NCBI GenBank assembly: GCA_964472035.1
Contig: CAYYIT010000006.1
Span: forward strand, 4,377-68,376
Origin: UBA3855 sp964472035
GTDB lineage: Bacteria; Bacillota; Clostridia; Oscillospirales; Ruminococcaceae
Direction: 5' to 3'
DNA length: 64,000 bases
Of this stretch, positions 17,872 through 26,008 are shown one piece after another. The number at the start of each line of letters is the position of its first letter. The first letter of the stretch is position 1. The position numbers and the translations under genes are program-made. The notes beneath the pieces are model-generated. The model did not search any database. It was given only the letters and a program-made list of their open reading frames with translations, and had not been told where the DNA came from.

Positions 17872-19272
17872 ATGAAGTTCCGAACGAAAATGACCATCTG
17901 GATCACGATCCTGCTGTCCCTTGTCTATGGGATCGGCGGAACGCTGCTGATGTATCTCACATTCCGTGAATTTACGGAGCGCGAACGCGAGAAGGCACTT
18001 GGATCGTACCAGATGCTGCGTTCCACGCTCGTGCTTGCTAATACCATCAGTGAGCAGGCGGAGCTGGAGGATGTCACGCAGCTCCTCGATCAGATCGACA
18101 AGCAGGGCGGGGACTGGTCCGCACTGCAGCTGCGCAGTACGGAGAAAACGCTCTACCGGTCCGGCGCGAATCTCACATTCCGGACACAGCTCGATTCGCA
18201 GTGCAGCGAGACCAATTGCGCCATGGCACAGCTGACCATGGATGACCGGTACTACGAGCAGCTCACAAGCGTATTCTATGTCGGAGAAGAGCGGCTGTTT
18301 CTGGATGCCGCCTATGATATGACACAGATCTATACCCTCCGGAGCAGTCAGCTGCGCATCTATCGGCTCCTCTTTGCCGTTGTGATCGCTGCCAGTGCCG
18401 CAGGTTCCTTCCTGCTGTCGTGGCTTCTGACAAGACCGCTGGGGTATCTCTCCGGTGTTTCGCGCAGGATCGCAGGCGGCAACCTTACGCTCCGTGCCAG
18501 AGTCCGGACCGGTGACGAGATGGAGCGCCTTGCCGCGGATTTCAACAGCATGGCCGAGCATCTTGTTGAGCAGATCCACGCGCTCGAGGATGCCATGCAG
18601 CGGCAGGAAGCCTTCATGGGCAGCTTTGCGCATGAACTGAAAACGCCCATGACTTCGATCATCGGCTATGCCGATCTCCTGCGCAGCTGTGAGATGACGG
18701 ACACGGAACGCCGCGAGGCCGCAGGGTATATTTTCTCCGAGGGACAGCGTCTGGAAAGCCTTTCGCTCAAGCTTCTGGATCTTCTCGTGCTGCGCAAACG
18801 GGATTTCCAGCTGCATTCTGTCCGGCCTGCAGCCCTTCTGGAGGATATCGCATCCCTCATGCAGGAGAACGCCTACAAAAAGCAGATCGTCCTGCGCTAC
18901 CGTGCGGAGCAGGGCGCCTGCCTTCTGGAGCCGGATCTCGTCAAGTCCCTGCTCATGAACCTCATCGACAATGCCATCAAGGCGCTGGATGAGACCGGCG
19001 GAACTGTCAGCATCCACCTGACAATGCTGGAGGACGGGTGCAAATTCCTCATCCGCGACAACGGCAGAGGCATCCCCGAGGAAGAGATCCGCCGGATCAC
19101 TGAAGCATTCTACCGTGTGGACAAGTCCCGCTCCCGCCGGCAGGGCGGTGCAGGCCTCGGCCTTGCGTTGTGTCAGGAGATCGTACACCTGCATCACGGA
19201 AGCCTTGACTTTGCAAGCAGGCCGGGGGAGGGAACTGTTGTGACCGTCATTCTGAGAGGAGGGATCGCATGA
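17872..19272 (+). CDS. Membrane sensor histidine kinase
   Basis: 466-residue kinase paired with the upstream regulator. Membrane segments lie at about 8-29 and 163-185 and flank a ~130-residue extracytoplasmic sensor containing two close cysteines (CSETNC). A HAMP linker follows (LTRPLGYLSGVSRRIAGG), then HisKA with phosphorylated His254 (FAHELKTPM), and the ATP domain with N-box (NLIDNAIKAL), G1 (DNGRGIP) and G2 (GGAGLGLA). Signal unknown. It overlaps the third gene by four bases (ATGA), so all three form one operon. Confidence 0.95.
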   Translation: MKFRTKMTIWITILLSLVYGIGGTLLMYLTFREFTEREREKALGSYQMLRSTLVLANTISEQAELEDVTQLLDQIDKQGGDWSALQLRSTEKTLYRSGANLTFRTQLDSQCSETNCAMAQLTMDDRYYEQLTSVFYVGEERLFLDAAYDMTQIYTLRSSQLRIYRLLFAVVIAASAAGSFLLSWLLTRPLGYLSGVSRRIAGGNLTLRARVRTGDEMERLAADFNSMAEHLVEQIHALEDAMQRQEAFMGSFAHELKTPMTSIIGYADLLRSCEMTDTERREAAGYIFSEGQRLESLSLKLLDLLVLRKRDFQLHSVRPAALLEDIASLMQENAYKKQIVLRYRAEQGACLLEPDLVKSLLMNLIDNAIKALDETGGTVSIHLTMLEDGCKFLIRDNGRGIPEEEIRRITEAFYRVDKSRSRRQGGAGLGLALCQEIVHLHHGSLDFASRPGEGTVVTVILRGGIA

Positions 19273-20105
19273 AGCTCTGGAAACGGATCCTGCAGACCAT
19301 CGCAGCACTGCTGTGTCTGACGCTTGCAGTCGGTGCCGGCGCACTTCTGCCGGATGCGCTGTTTTATTACCTCGGGCAGAATGAACAGGAGGAGATCGCC
19401 CTGTATCCGCTCGATGCAGTTTCGCTGACGCTGACAGAGGACATGGGGATCTACGACAAAATGGCCCTTGTCTCCTATGTGTTTGACAACGGCGGTATGG
19501 CGGAGCCGGAAAAGACAGCACTCGTTTCTTCAGAAGCCGAGGTGGAGTTCGCCGCGCGCTTCTATCTGGAATATCTGATCGAACAGAACCACCGCCTGTC
19601 CGGAAGTTCTTATCTCTATGATTTCATGACGGAGATGATCACGCCGTGTGCCTATATCGATTATACAGAAATGCGCTCTGCGGTGTTCTGGTATGTGAAT
19701 GTGAACATCAGCCACACCTATTATGCATGCCTGATCATCGATGATGAAACGCTCGAGATCCTGGCCGTGGAGCTCTACAGAATCCTGGCCCCATCGGAGA
19801 ACGTGTATGTGGAACGATCGGATATGATGGCGTTTGCGGATGCCATTGCCCGCAAGTTTCAAAAGCAGGATCCGTCTGCCATCTGGATGGATCAGCTTGA
19901 AAATGCACAGATTATTTACAATGACGCCGGCGTTCCGCATTATGCCTATATGGAAAAAGTACTGCTTGCCCGATCCGGTGACCGGTATTATCGCTTCTAC
20001 TGTTCCATCGATCCGGTGGGTGTGTTTTTCAACCGCGGATTTGCATCCTATTCTGATTCTGAGGAATGGGAGGGGGACCCGAGCGAATATGCTGTTTCCG
20101 AATAA
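19269..20105 (+). CDS. Membrane-anchored accessory protein of the two-component operon, unknown function
   Basis: 278-residue protein with an N-terminal signal peptide or anchor (about residues 6-30) and an otherwise extracytoplasmic acidic domain without recognised motifs. Start overlaps the kinase stop. Three-gene operons of regulator, kinase and an anchored protein often encode an accessory sensor or inhibitor; that role here is inference. The TAA stop (20103-20105) directly abuts the 174-bp palindromic element. Confidence 0.75.
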   Translation: MKLWKRILQTIAALLCLTLAVGAGALLPDALFYYLGQNEQEEIALYPLDAVSLTLTEDMGIYDKMALVSYVFDNGGMAEPEKTALVSSEAEVEFAARFYLEYLIEQNHRLSGSSYLYDFMTEMITPCAYIDYTEMRSAVFWYVNVNISHTYYACLIIDDETLEILAVELYRILAPSENVYVERSDMMAFADAIARKFQKQDPSAIWMDQLENAQIIYNDAGVPHYAYMEKVLLARSGDRYYRFYCSIDPVGVFFNRGFASYSDSEEWEGDPSEYAVSE

Positions 20106-20279
20106 AGGCAACACCGCACAAAGGACAGTGCGTCAGATGTGCAGCAGATTTTTCGTCAGATGATCCAAAAATTCCGCAGGCATACTGGCGTATGTCAAGG
20201 AATTTTTGGGCAAGATGACGGAAAAGATGCAAACAGATGACGTGCTGAGCCGTCAGGCGGTCTTTGTGCGGTGTTGCCT
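20106..20279. repeat. 174-bp palindromic (MITE-like) element
   Basis: Perfect 18-base terminal inverted repeats, AGGCAACACCGCACAAAG at 20106-20123 and its complement at 20262-20279. Inside, CCAAAAATTCC (20165-20175) pairs with 20199-20209 and CATAC/GTATG forms a central hairpin (20181-20194); a TTTTTCGTCA segment pairs imperfectly with TGACGGAAAA. The whole unit can fold as one long interrupted hairpin. It has no coding capacity. It may act as the terminator of the two-component operon. No clear target-site duplication was found. Confidence 0.8.
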
Positions 20280-20289
20280 AAAATCCGGA

Positions 20290-20315
20290 AGATGCAGTTA
20301 TGATGCAGGAATGCA
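20290..20315 (+). promoter_or_regulatory. TGATGCA repeats upstream of the C39 peptidase gene
   Basis: AGATGCA (20290-20296) and TGATGCA (20301-20307) are 11 bases apart, with a third imperfect GAATGCA at 20309-20315. The heptamer and period match the repeats at the two-component promoter (17159-17187), suggesting a common regulator. No good -35/-10 pair was identified here, as expected for an activator-dependent promoter. Confidence 0.5.
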
Positions 20316-20377
20316 GCTTTTTGGACGCAATGCCATGTTAGAATCCTGTCATAGAGAAACCAAAAGGAGGCAACACT

Positions 20378-21232
20378 ATGACATGGCAAGCACGAAGACG
20401 CAGGCTCTCCGCCTGCCTTGGGATACTGCTGCTCGCGGCGGTATGCATCCGTCTTCACAGCTGTATCCGTACACAGAATGAGGAATCCGGCACTGCCGCC
20501 GGATTTTCCGCTGCTCCATCCGAAACCCAAACCGATGCGCCGTCGGAGACCTCACCTCCGGCTCCGCCGGAAACGGACGAGCCATCACTGTCTGTTCCGC
20601 TGCCGAAGGAGATCCCCGGCGGCGTTCTGATCGAGGACGTGCCGCATATCCCCCAGTCGGAGCGTTATCCGACGGGCTGCGAGAGCGTTTCTGCGGTCGC
20701 CCTGCTGGAATTCTATGATGTACAGCTCAGCGTGGAGACCTTCATCGATCAGTACCTCCCCACGACAGGCTATCCCTACTGCGGTGAGGACGGCATGCTG
20801 TATGGAGAAAGCCCGTGGGATGCCTTCATCGGCGATCCCTATTCCACAAGCGGCTACGGCTGCTATTCCACCGCGATCGTCAAGGCCCTCAAGGCAGCCG
20901 CACCGCAGGGCATTTCCATCCACAGCATCTCGCAGGCGAGTCTGGAGCTCCTCTGTCAGGACTATATTGCGCAGGGACATCCCGTCATGATCTGGGCGAC
21001 CATGTACATGAAAGCCCCCTATGAGGGAAATTCCTGGGTGCTGCCCAACGGCGAGGTGTTTCAGTTCATCTGCCCCGAGCATGCCCTTCTGCTCATCGGA
21101 TACGATGCGCAGTCCTATTATTTCAGTGATCCCCTCTCCGAAGAGGCCGTGACGGCCTATCCGAAGGAAGCCTGCGAGACCGCCTATGCGGCACTTTACA
21201 GTCAGGCGATTGTCGTGCAGCCCGATAGGTAG
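20378..21232 (+). CDS. Secreted or anchored C39-like cysteine peptidase
   Basis: 284-residue protein. A signal anchor (about 10-29) and a Ser/Thr/Pro/Glu-rich spacer (40-75) precede a papain-fold domain of the C39-like type: nucleophile Cys101 (PTGCESVSA), His235 (EHALLLIGYD) and Asp251 (FSDPL). Such proteins act outside the membrane on unknown peptides; no ABC transporter or leader peptide is adjacent, so bacteriocin processing is not supported. Start follows AAAGGAGG. The TGATGCA repeats upstream link it to the neighbouring two-component system. Confidence 0.85.
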   Translation: MTWQARRRRLSACLGILLLAAVCIRLHSCIRTQNEESGTAAGFSAAPSETQTDAPSETSPPAPPETDEPSLSVPLPKEIPGGVLIEDVPHIPQSERYPTGCESVSAVALLEFYDVQLSVETFIDQYLPTTGYPYCGEDGMLYGESPWDAFIGDPYSTSGYGCYSTAIVKALKAAAPQGISIHSISQASLELLCQDYIAQGHPVMIWATMYMKAPYEGNSWVLPNGEVFQFICPEHALLLIGYDAQSYYFSDPLSEEAVTAYPKEACETAYAALYSQAIVVQPDR

Positions 21233-21295
21233 AAACTACCAAAAAACGGTTCTTCTTTTTGTGAAAAAAGAATAGCATGAAATTGACTTATCCTC

Positions 21296-21324
21296 TGGAC
21301 AAAATTGAATAAGTGTGGTATAAT
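21296..21324 (+). promoter_or_regulatory. Promoter of the dockerin esterase gene
   Basis: TGGACA at 21296-21301, a 17-base spacer and TATAAT at 21319-21324 with TG-n extension (21316-21318), 53 bases before the start codon. Confidence 0.8.
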
Positions 21325-21376
21325 GACAATAATCACAGGCTTTTTGCCAATTATTCAAAATGAAAGGAAGATCCGT

Positions 21377-22799
21377 ATGACATTCAAGAAGTTCCTGTCC
21401 GCAGTGACAGCCGCATCCCTTTGCCTTGGTATGAGCGCAATGCTTCCGACGCATTCCGAAGCTGCCGATGAACCGCTGCGCATCCTTGCGGTGGGCGATT
21501 CCATCACTGACGGCTACATCAACGGAGACAATGGCTACCGAAAGTATCTCTGCTACTACCTGCAGCAGAATGGCATTTCCTATGACATGGTCGGCCCGAA
21601 AAACAACTGGACGGATTCTGTGACCTACAACTGGAACGGCACAGAGTTCAGCTACGACCCTGCCCACGCCGGCAACAGCGGCTATGCGATCATGAATTAC
21701 AACGGCAGAAGCGGCTGCTATGAGGATCTGTTCTCCAATACCTACACCGTTGACAGCGTGTCCGGCAATATGATCGAGGCGTACGATCCCGATATGATCC
21801 TCCTGCAGATCGGTACCAATGACCTCCTCGATGCGCGTCTGGAAGCCGGAAGCGGCAGCGGTGATATTACCGAGACCACCAGTGCCCTCGATCGTCTGGA
21901 GACGCTCGTCGATGAGATCCTCAGCAATATGGACAGCACGGATGTCCTGTTCGTCAGCACCATTCCGGATATCGATGCGGCAACACGCTCCGACTGGCTA
22001 AGTGCTTACAACTGGGTCTACGGCATCGATACCTATAACGATATTGCAGGTCTTACGGCCAAGGTGCAGGAATGCGTGGATACCTATAATGCCGGTGTGG
22101 CTGCGCTGGTTGCAGAGAAGCAGGCAGAGGGTAAGAATGTGCAGTTCGGTGACATCAACAGCTGCATCGACATCAGCGCAGGCGACCTCGAGGACGGCGT
22201 GCATCCCAGCGAGCAGGGCTATGCGAAAATGGGCGCACACTGGGCGGAAAAGATCACTGCCTATCTTGGCGGCGAAGTAGTTCTTCCCACTGAGCCTCCG
22301 ACGGAAGAGCCGACCGCAGAGCCCACCGAGCCTACAACGGAAGAACCCACNNNNNNNNNNNNNNNNNNNNNNNNNNNNNNNNNNNNNNNNNNNNNNNNNN
22401 NNNNNNNNNNNNNNNNNNNNNNNNNNNNNNNNNNNNNNNNNNNNNNNNNNCGCAGAGCCCACCGAGCCTACAACCGAAGAACCGACCGCAGAGCCCACCG
22501 AGCCTACAACCGAAGAACCGACCGCAGAGCCCACCGAGCCTCCGACGGAAGAACCCACCGCAGAACCCACTGAGCCTCCGACGGAAGGGCCTGCCGCAGA
22601 TCTGATCGGTGATATCAACGGCGACGGCGAACGAACCGTGCTTGACATCATAATGCTGCAGAAACACCTCCTCACCCAGGAGCCAATGGATGCCGCATGT
22701 GCAGCTCGTGCCGATCTGACGAAGGATGGCGTGATCGACTGCTTCGACCTTGGCATGGTGAAGCGTTATGTACTGGTATTTACCCCCATGTCTCTCTGA
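21377..22799 (+). CDS. Dockerin-bearing SGNH esterase (CE3-like), interrupted by an assembly gap
   Basis: Secreted cellulosomal-type enzyme. Signal peptide (1-29), then an SGNH domain to about residue 300 with GDSITDG (Ser42), GTND and DGVHPS; this resembles CE3 acetyl xylan esterases, so removal of acetyl groups from xylan is inferred. A TEPTTEEPTAEP linker repeat follows and runs into 100 N. After the gap the linker resumes and ends in a type I dockerin with two calcium loops (GDINGDGERTVLD and DLTKDGVIDCFD). The N run shifts the apparent frame by one; the same repeat in the correct frame on both sides shows one gene. Start at 21377 follows GAAAGGAAG. Confidence 0.88.
22351..22450. other. 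Assembly gap of 100 N inside a Thr/Pro/Glu repeat linker
   Basis: A run of exactly 100 N, a common placeholder length. The flanking frames require the true missing length to be a multiple of three, so 100 is not the real size. The cause is probably collapse of the tandem linker repeat present on both sides. Confidence 0.95.
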
Positions 22800-22814
22800 A
22801 TGAAAATATGAAAC

Positions 22815-22847
22815 ACAGGGTATCCCGAAAAGGGATACCCTGTTTTG
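22815..22847. terminator. Terminator between the dockerin esterase and asnB
   Basis: A 12-bp perfect stem (22815-22826 with 22832-22843) and GAAAA loop, followed by TTTT. It lies between convergent genes and can serve both directions, though the U-tract is better for the plus strand. Confidence 0.88.
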
Positions 22848-22849
22848 CA

Positions 22850-24691
22850 TTATAGAACGACCTTTACCCCATATTTCTCCATCCAGTAATCCATCTGGGC
22901 AAAGTACGCGATCGTCTGGGGCTTTGTCATGAGCTGACCGTACCACTGCACGGATTCTTCGCCGTACATCAGCTTCTCAAGCGCATCGCGCCGGAGGATC
23001 TGCAGGATCGGTGCTTCCGGATCTCTGAGGCGATCTTCCAGAAGTGCAGTGACGGCCGCCAGATAATTGGGATTGTGCGTCTTCGGATAGGGACTCTTCT
23101 TGCGCCACAGGACGCGTTCCGGCAGATAATCGCGCATTGCCGCACGCAGCAGGCCCTTTTCATAGCCGTTGTATTCCTTGAAGTCCCACGGAACGTTATA
23201 CAGATACTGCGCGATCCGGTAGTCGCAGAAGGGAACGCGTACCTCCAGAGAATTGTACATGCTCATCCTGTCCTTGCGGTCAAGCAGCGTCTGCATGAAC
23301 CAGTCCAGATTCAGCCGCATCATTTCGCGCATCCTGCTCTCCTCCGGCTTTTCATCGGAAAGCAGCGCGGTGCGGCGGAGCGTTGCGCGGTATTCTCTGT
23401 CAATATCACCGGAGCGTTCCAGAAGCGCAGCGATCTCGGGTTTTGCAAAGCTAAGACGATAGGCCGTACTCTGCGACCAAGGGAAACCGTACGCTGCGCG
23501 GATGGCAGGATCCCGGTACCATGGATAGCCGCCGAACAGCTCGTCGGCGCATTCGCCGGAGAGGGCGACCGTTACATGCTCACGGATCTCCCTGCAGAAC
23601 AGGAGGAGGGACGCATCCACATCAGCCATGCCCGGAAGATCCCGTGCCTCCACCGCCTCAAATAATGCCTGCGTGAGCGCAGGCGTATCCAGCACCGTCC
23701 AGTGGTGGGACACTCCGAGGTACTCCTGCATCTGCCGGATGTAGGAAGGATCGCTGTTCGGCTGGAATTTGCTCTTCTGGAAGTAGCGGTCATTGTCCAG
23801 ATAGTCCACGGAAAAGGTGTGCAGCGCCTTTCCCTGTGACGCAAATTCCCTCGCCGCCACGGAGGAGATCAGGCTGGAATCCAGACCGCCCGAAAGGAAT
23901 GTGCCGACCGGCACATCGGATACCAGCTGGCGTTTGATGGCATCCGTGAGAAGGAACCGTACATGTTCCGTCGTTTGTTTGAAGTTCTCTGTATGCTCCG
24001 CCGCACGGAGCGACCAGTAACAACGCGTCTGCAGACCGCCATCCTTCGTGTATGTCGCGCAGTGCGCCGGCAGCAGCTCCGCCATGCCCCGGAACACACC
24101 GCAGCCGGGTGTCCTGCCCGGACCGAACATCAGCAGCTGACTGATGCCGTTCAGGTCAATTTCGTGCGGCACCTCCGGATGCGCAAGCACAGCCTTCAGC
24201 TCCGAGCCGAATACGAGTCGTTCCGGTGACAGATGGTAGAACAGCGGTTTGACGCCGATCCTGTCGCGCGCCAGGAACAGCTTCTGCGTGCGATGCTCCC
24301 ATATCGCAAAGGCGAAGATACCGTTGCACAGCTCCACACAGTCTTCCCCGTATGCCACATAGGCTTTGAGCAGGACCTCGGTATCCGCGTGGGTATCGAA
24401 GCTGTAGCCGTCGCGGAGCAGTTTTTCGCGGATCTCCTCGGTGTTGTACAGCTCACCGTTATAGACGATGGTATAGGAACCGCGCGGATCCTCGTAGTGC
24501 ATCGGCTGCTTTCCGTTTTCTGGATCAATGACGGAAAGGCGCGTATGGACCAGCGCTGCATGCTCCGTCAGCAGAATGCCTTTCTGATCGGGACCCCGCC
24601 GATGCAGAACACACTGCATCCGTTCCGGCGTTTTGTCATGCATACGCAGAAGATCCGCTTGAAAATCGATAATGCCTGCAATACCGCACAT
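22850..24691 (-). CDS. asnB: Asparagine synthase (glutamine-hydrolysing)
   Basis: 613-residue AsnB making asparagine from aspartate, glutamine and ATP. The start is set at 24691 so that Cys2 (MCGIAG) is the N-terminal nucleophile of the glutaminase domain, with AAGGAG 8 bases upstream; the ATG two codons earlier is too close. The glutaminase half includes RRGPDQ and YNGELYN; the synthetase half has the PP-loop SGGLDSS and the later SGECADELFGGY. Divergent from a LysR gene with a shared regulatory region. Confidence 0.95.
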   Translation of the reverse strand: MCGIAGIIDFQADLLRMHDKTPERMQCVLHRRGPDQKGILLTEHAALVHTRLSVIDPENGKQPMHYEDPRGSYTIVYNGELYNTEEIREKLLRDGYSFDTHADTEVLLKAYVAYGEDCVELCNGIFAFAIWEHRTQKLFLARDRIGVKPLFYHLSPERLVFGSELKAVLAHPEVPHEIDLNGISQLLMFGPGRTPGCGVFRGMAELLPAHCATYTKDGGLQTRCYWSLRAAEHTENFKQTTEHVRFLLTDAIKRQLVSDVPVGTFLSGGLDSSLISSVAAREFASQGKALHTFSVDYLDNDRYFQKSKFQPNSDPSYIRQMQEYLGVSHHWTVLDTPALTQALFEAVEARDLPGMADVDASLLLFCREIREHVTVALSGECADELFGGYPWYRDPAIRAAYGFPWSQSTAYRLSFAKPEIAALLERSGDIDREYRATLRRTALLSDEKPEESRMREMMRLNLDWFMQTLLDRKDRMSMYNSLEVRVPFCDYRIAQYLYNVPWDFKEYNGYEKGLLRAAMRDYLPERVLWRKKSPYPKTHNPNYLAAVTALLEDRLRDPEAPILQILRRDALEKLMYGEESVQWYGQLMTKPQTIAYFAQMDYWMEKYGVKVVL

Positions 24692-24731
24692 ATCCATCTC
24701 TCCTTATCTGGTATTCGCTGTGGTCATTCTC

Positions 24732-24760
24732 AGTATATGCAGAAGCCCCTGTCGGTGCAA
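24732..24760 (-). promoter_or_regulatory. Promoter of asnB
   Basis: On the minus strand TTGCAC (24755-24760), a 17-base spacer and TATACT (24732-24737). The imperfect dyad ATAAGAATTAT (24772-24782) lies just upstream of the -35, a usual place for a LysR-type activator. Confidence 0.7.
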
Positions 24761-24766
24761 CAGCAC

Positions 24767-24782
24767 AAAATATAAGAATTAT
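24767..24782. promoter_or_regulatory. Candidate LysR-box in the asnB/lysR divergent region
   Basis: AAAATATAAGAAT (24767-24779) includes the dyad ATAA-GAA-TTAT (24772-24782). The same 13 bases recur at 24848-24860 over the -10 region of the divergent LysR gene. The layout fits activation of asnB and autorepression, which is inference. Confidence 0.45.
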
Positions 24783-24823
24783 CCAAAATTATAGCGATTT
24801 TTAGCAATCAACCGCGGAAACTA

Positions 24824-24852
24824 TTGACATATCTTCCAGAATTGTGTAAAAT
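24824..24852 (+). promoter_or_regulatory. Promoter of the LysR gene
   Basis: TTGACA at 24824-24829, a 17-base spacer and TAAAAT at 24847-24852. The 13-base repeat shared with the asnB side overlaps the -10. The leader to the start codon is about 125 bases, with no recognised structure. Confidence 0.78.
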
Positions 24853-24983
24853 ATAAGAATGATAGATAGTGTACGATTGGGCTGATATATGGGTAATTGC
24901 GGGCTTTTGAACAAAGGGGTCTATCTGCTGCTGTGCAGCAGAGGTGATTGTTTGGGAGACTATAGCAAAAAGAGGAGTATACT

Positions 24984-25901
24984 ATGCTGGATTTTAGGAT
25001 TGCAACTTTTCTGAAGTTGTGTGAAACAAGGAGCTACACCAATACGGCGAAGCTGCTGCACATTACGCAGCCCTCAGTAACGCAGCATATCAAGTATCTG
25101 CAAAAGCGTTATCAGTGCAAGCTGTTTTCCTACGAGGGAAAGACACTTCGTCTGACACCGGAAGGGGAGTATCTGCGCCGTCAGGCACAGGAGATGACCC
25201 GCAACAGCACAAAGATCGTGGAGGATCTCCAGCGCATGAGTGCAAAGCGCAATGCGCTGCGTTTCGGATGTGACAAGGCCTTCGGCGACCAGCTCGTTCC
25301 CAGGATCGTCGGCTCCCTTCTGCAGGAAGATCCTGCGCTGGAGCTGACATTGCAGATGGAGGATACCCGGACGCTTCTGGAAATGCTGGAAGAGGGCAGG
25401 GTCGATTTTATTCTGGTGGATGCCGCATTTGCCAAACAGGAATTCGAATGCTGTCCGATCGGTACGCAGAAATTCTGCGGCTGGGCAAGTCCCGAGCTGG
25501 AAAAAACGCTGCGCGGACTGTCCTTCCATCGCCTGTTCAGCCAGCGCCTTCTTGTTCAGGAAGAGGGAGCCGGCAGCCGGATGCTTCTGGAAGAGATAAT
25601 GAAGCAGAAACGCAGCGAGATCGCTGACTTCCATTCCGTGATGTATTGCAATACCCCCGCTTCCATCCGCGAACTGACAGCAGCCGGTGCAGGCATTACC
25701 TTCGATTATGCCTGCTGTATGGAGGATGCTGTCCGGAAAAATGAGGTTTGCAAGCTGCAGCTGCCGGATATTGCCGATGAGCGTCAGATCGCATTCATGT
25801 ACCTGAAAGAAAATATGTATGCCGATTCCTTCCAGGCATTTTTCCAGACATTTGAGAAATGCTGGAAACGCATGACAGAAAACATCGCTGCTGCGGAATA
25901 A
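24984..25901 (+). CDS. LysR-family transcriptional regulator
   Basis: 305-residue LysR-type regulator. Residues 1-62 form the winged helix (YTNTAKLLHITQPSVTQHIKYL is the helix-turn-helix), followed by a linker helix and a two-lobe effector domain (about 90-295). The effector is unknown. Divergence from asnB and the shared 13-base repeat suggest control of asparagine synthesis, but more distant targets are possible. Start follows AGAGGAG. Followed by an imperfect hairpin. Confidence 0.92.
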   Translation: MLDFRIATFLKLCETRSYTNTAKLLHITQPSVTQHIKYLQKRYQCKLFSYEGKTLRLTPEGEYLRRQAQEMTRNSTKIVEDLQRMSAKRNALRFGCDKAFGDQLVPRIVGSLLQEDPALELTLQMEDTRTLLEMLEEGRVDFILVDAAFAKQEFECCPIGTQKFCGWASPELEKTLRGLSFHRLFSQRLLVQEEGAGSRMLLEEIMKQKRSEIADFHSVMYCNTPASIRELTAAGAGITFDYACCMEDAVRKNEVCKLQLPDIADERQIAFMYLKENMYADSFQAFFQTFEKCWKRMTENIAAAE

Positions 25902-25913
25902 ATACGATAGAAC

Positions 25914-25945
25914 CGCAAACCTTTAAGACTGCTTTAAGGTTTGCG
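25914..25945 (+). terminator. Hairpin after the LysR gene
   Basis: CGCAAACCTT (25914-25923) pairs perfectly with AAGGTTTGCG (25936-25945), extended by three more pairs after a T-T mismatch. No real U-tract follows, so termination would be weak. Confidence 0.45.
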
Positions 25946-26008
25946 TGTTACTATATACTCGGAGTCAGTATCGACATCCAAAAAATGAATGGGAAGGAAG
26001 AAACGCAT

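Noticed and set aside
20095..20290. Target-site duplication flanking the 174-bp element
   Set aside because: The A-rich flanks (TAA, AAA) are too short and ambiguous to call.
20378..21232. Bacteriocin-processing peptidase
   Set aside because: There is no ABC transporter domain, exporter partner or GG-leader peptide gene nearby.
21232..21290. Terminator after the C39 peptidase gene
   Set aside because: GGTAG-AAA-CTACC forms only a 5-bp stem and is followed by A residues, not T.
22451..22573. Apparent Arg/Ala-rich C-terminus (RRAHRAYN) after the N gap
   Set aside because: It is the wrong frame produced by the 100-N filler; the correct frame gives the linker and dockerin.
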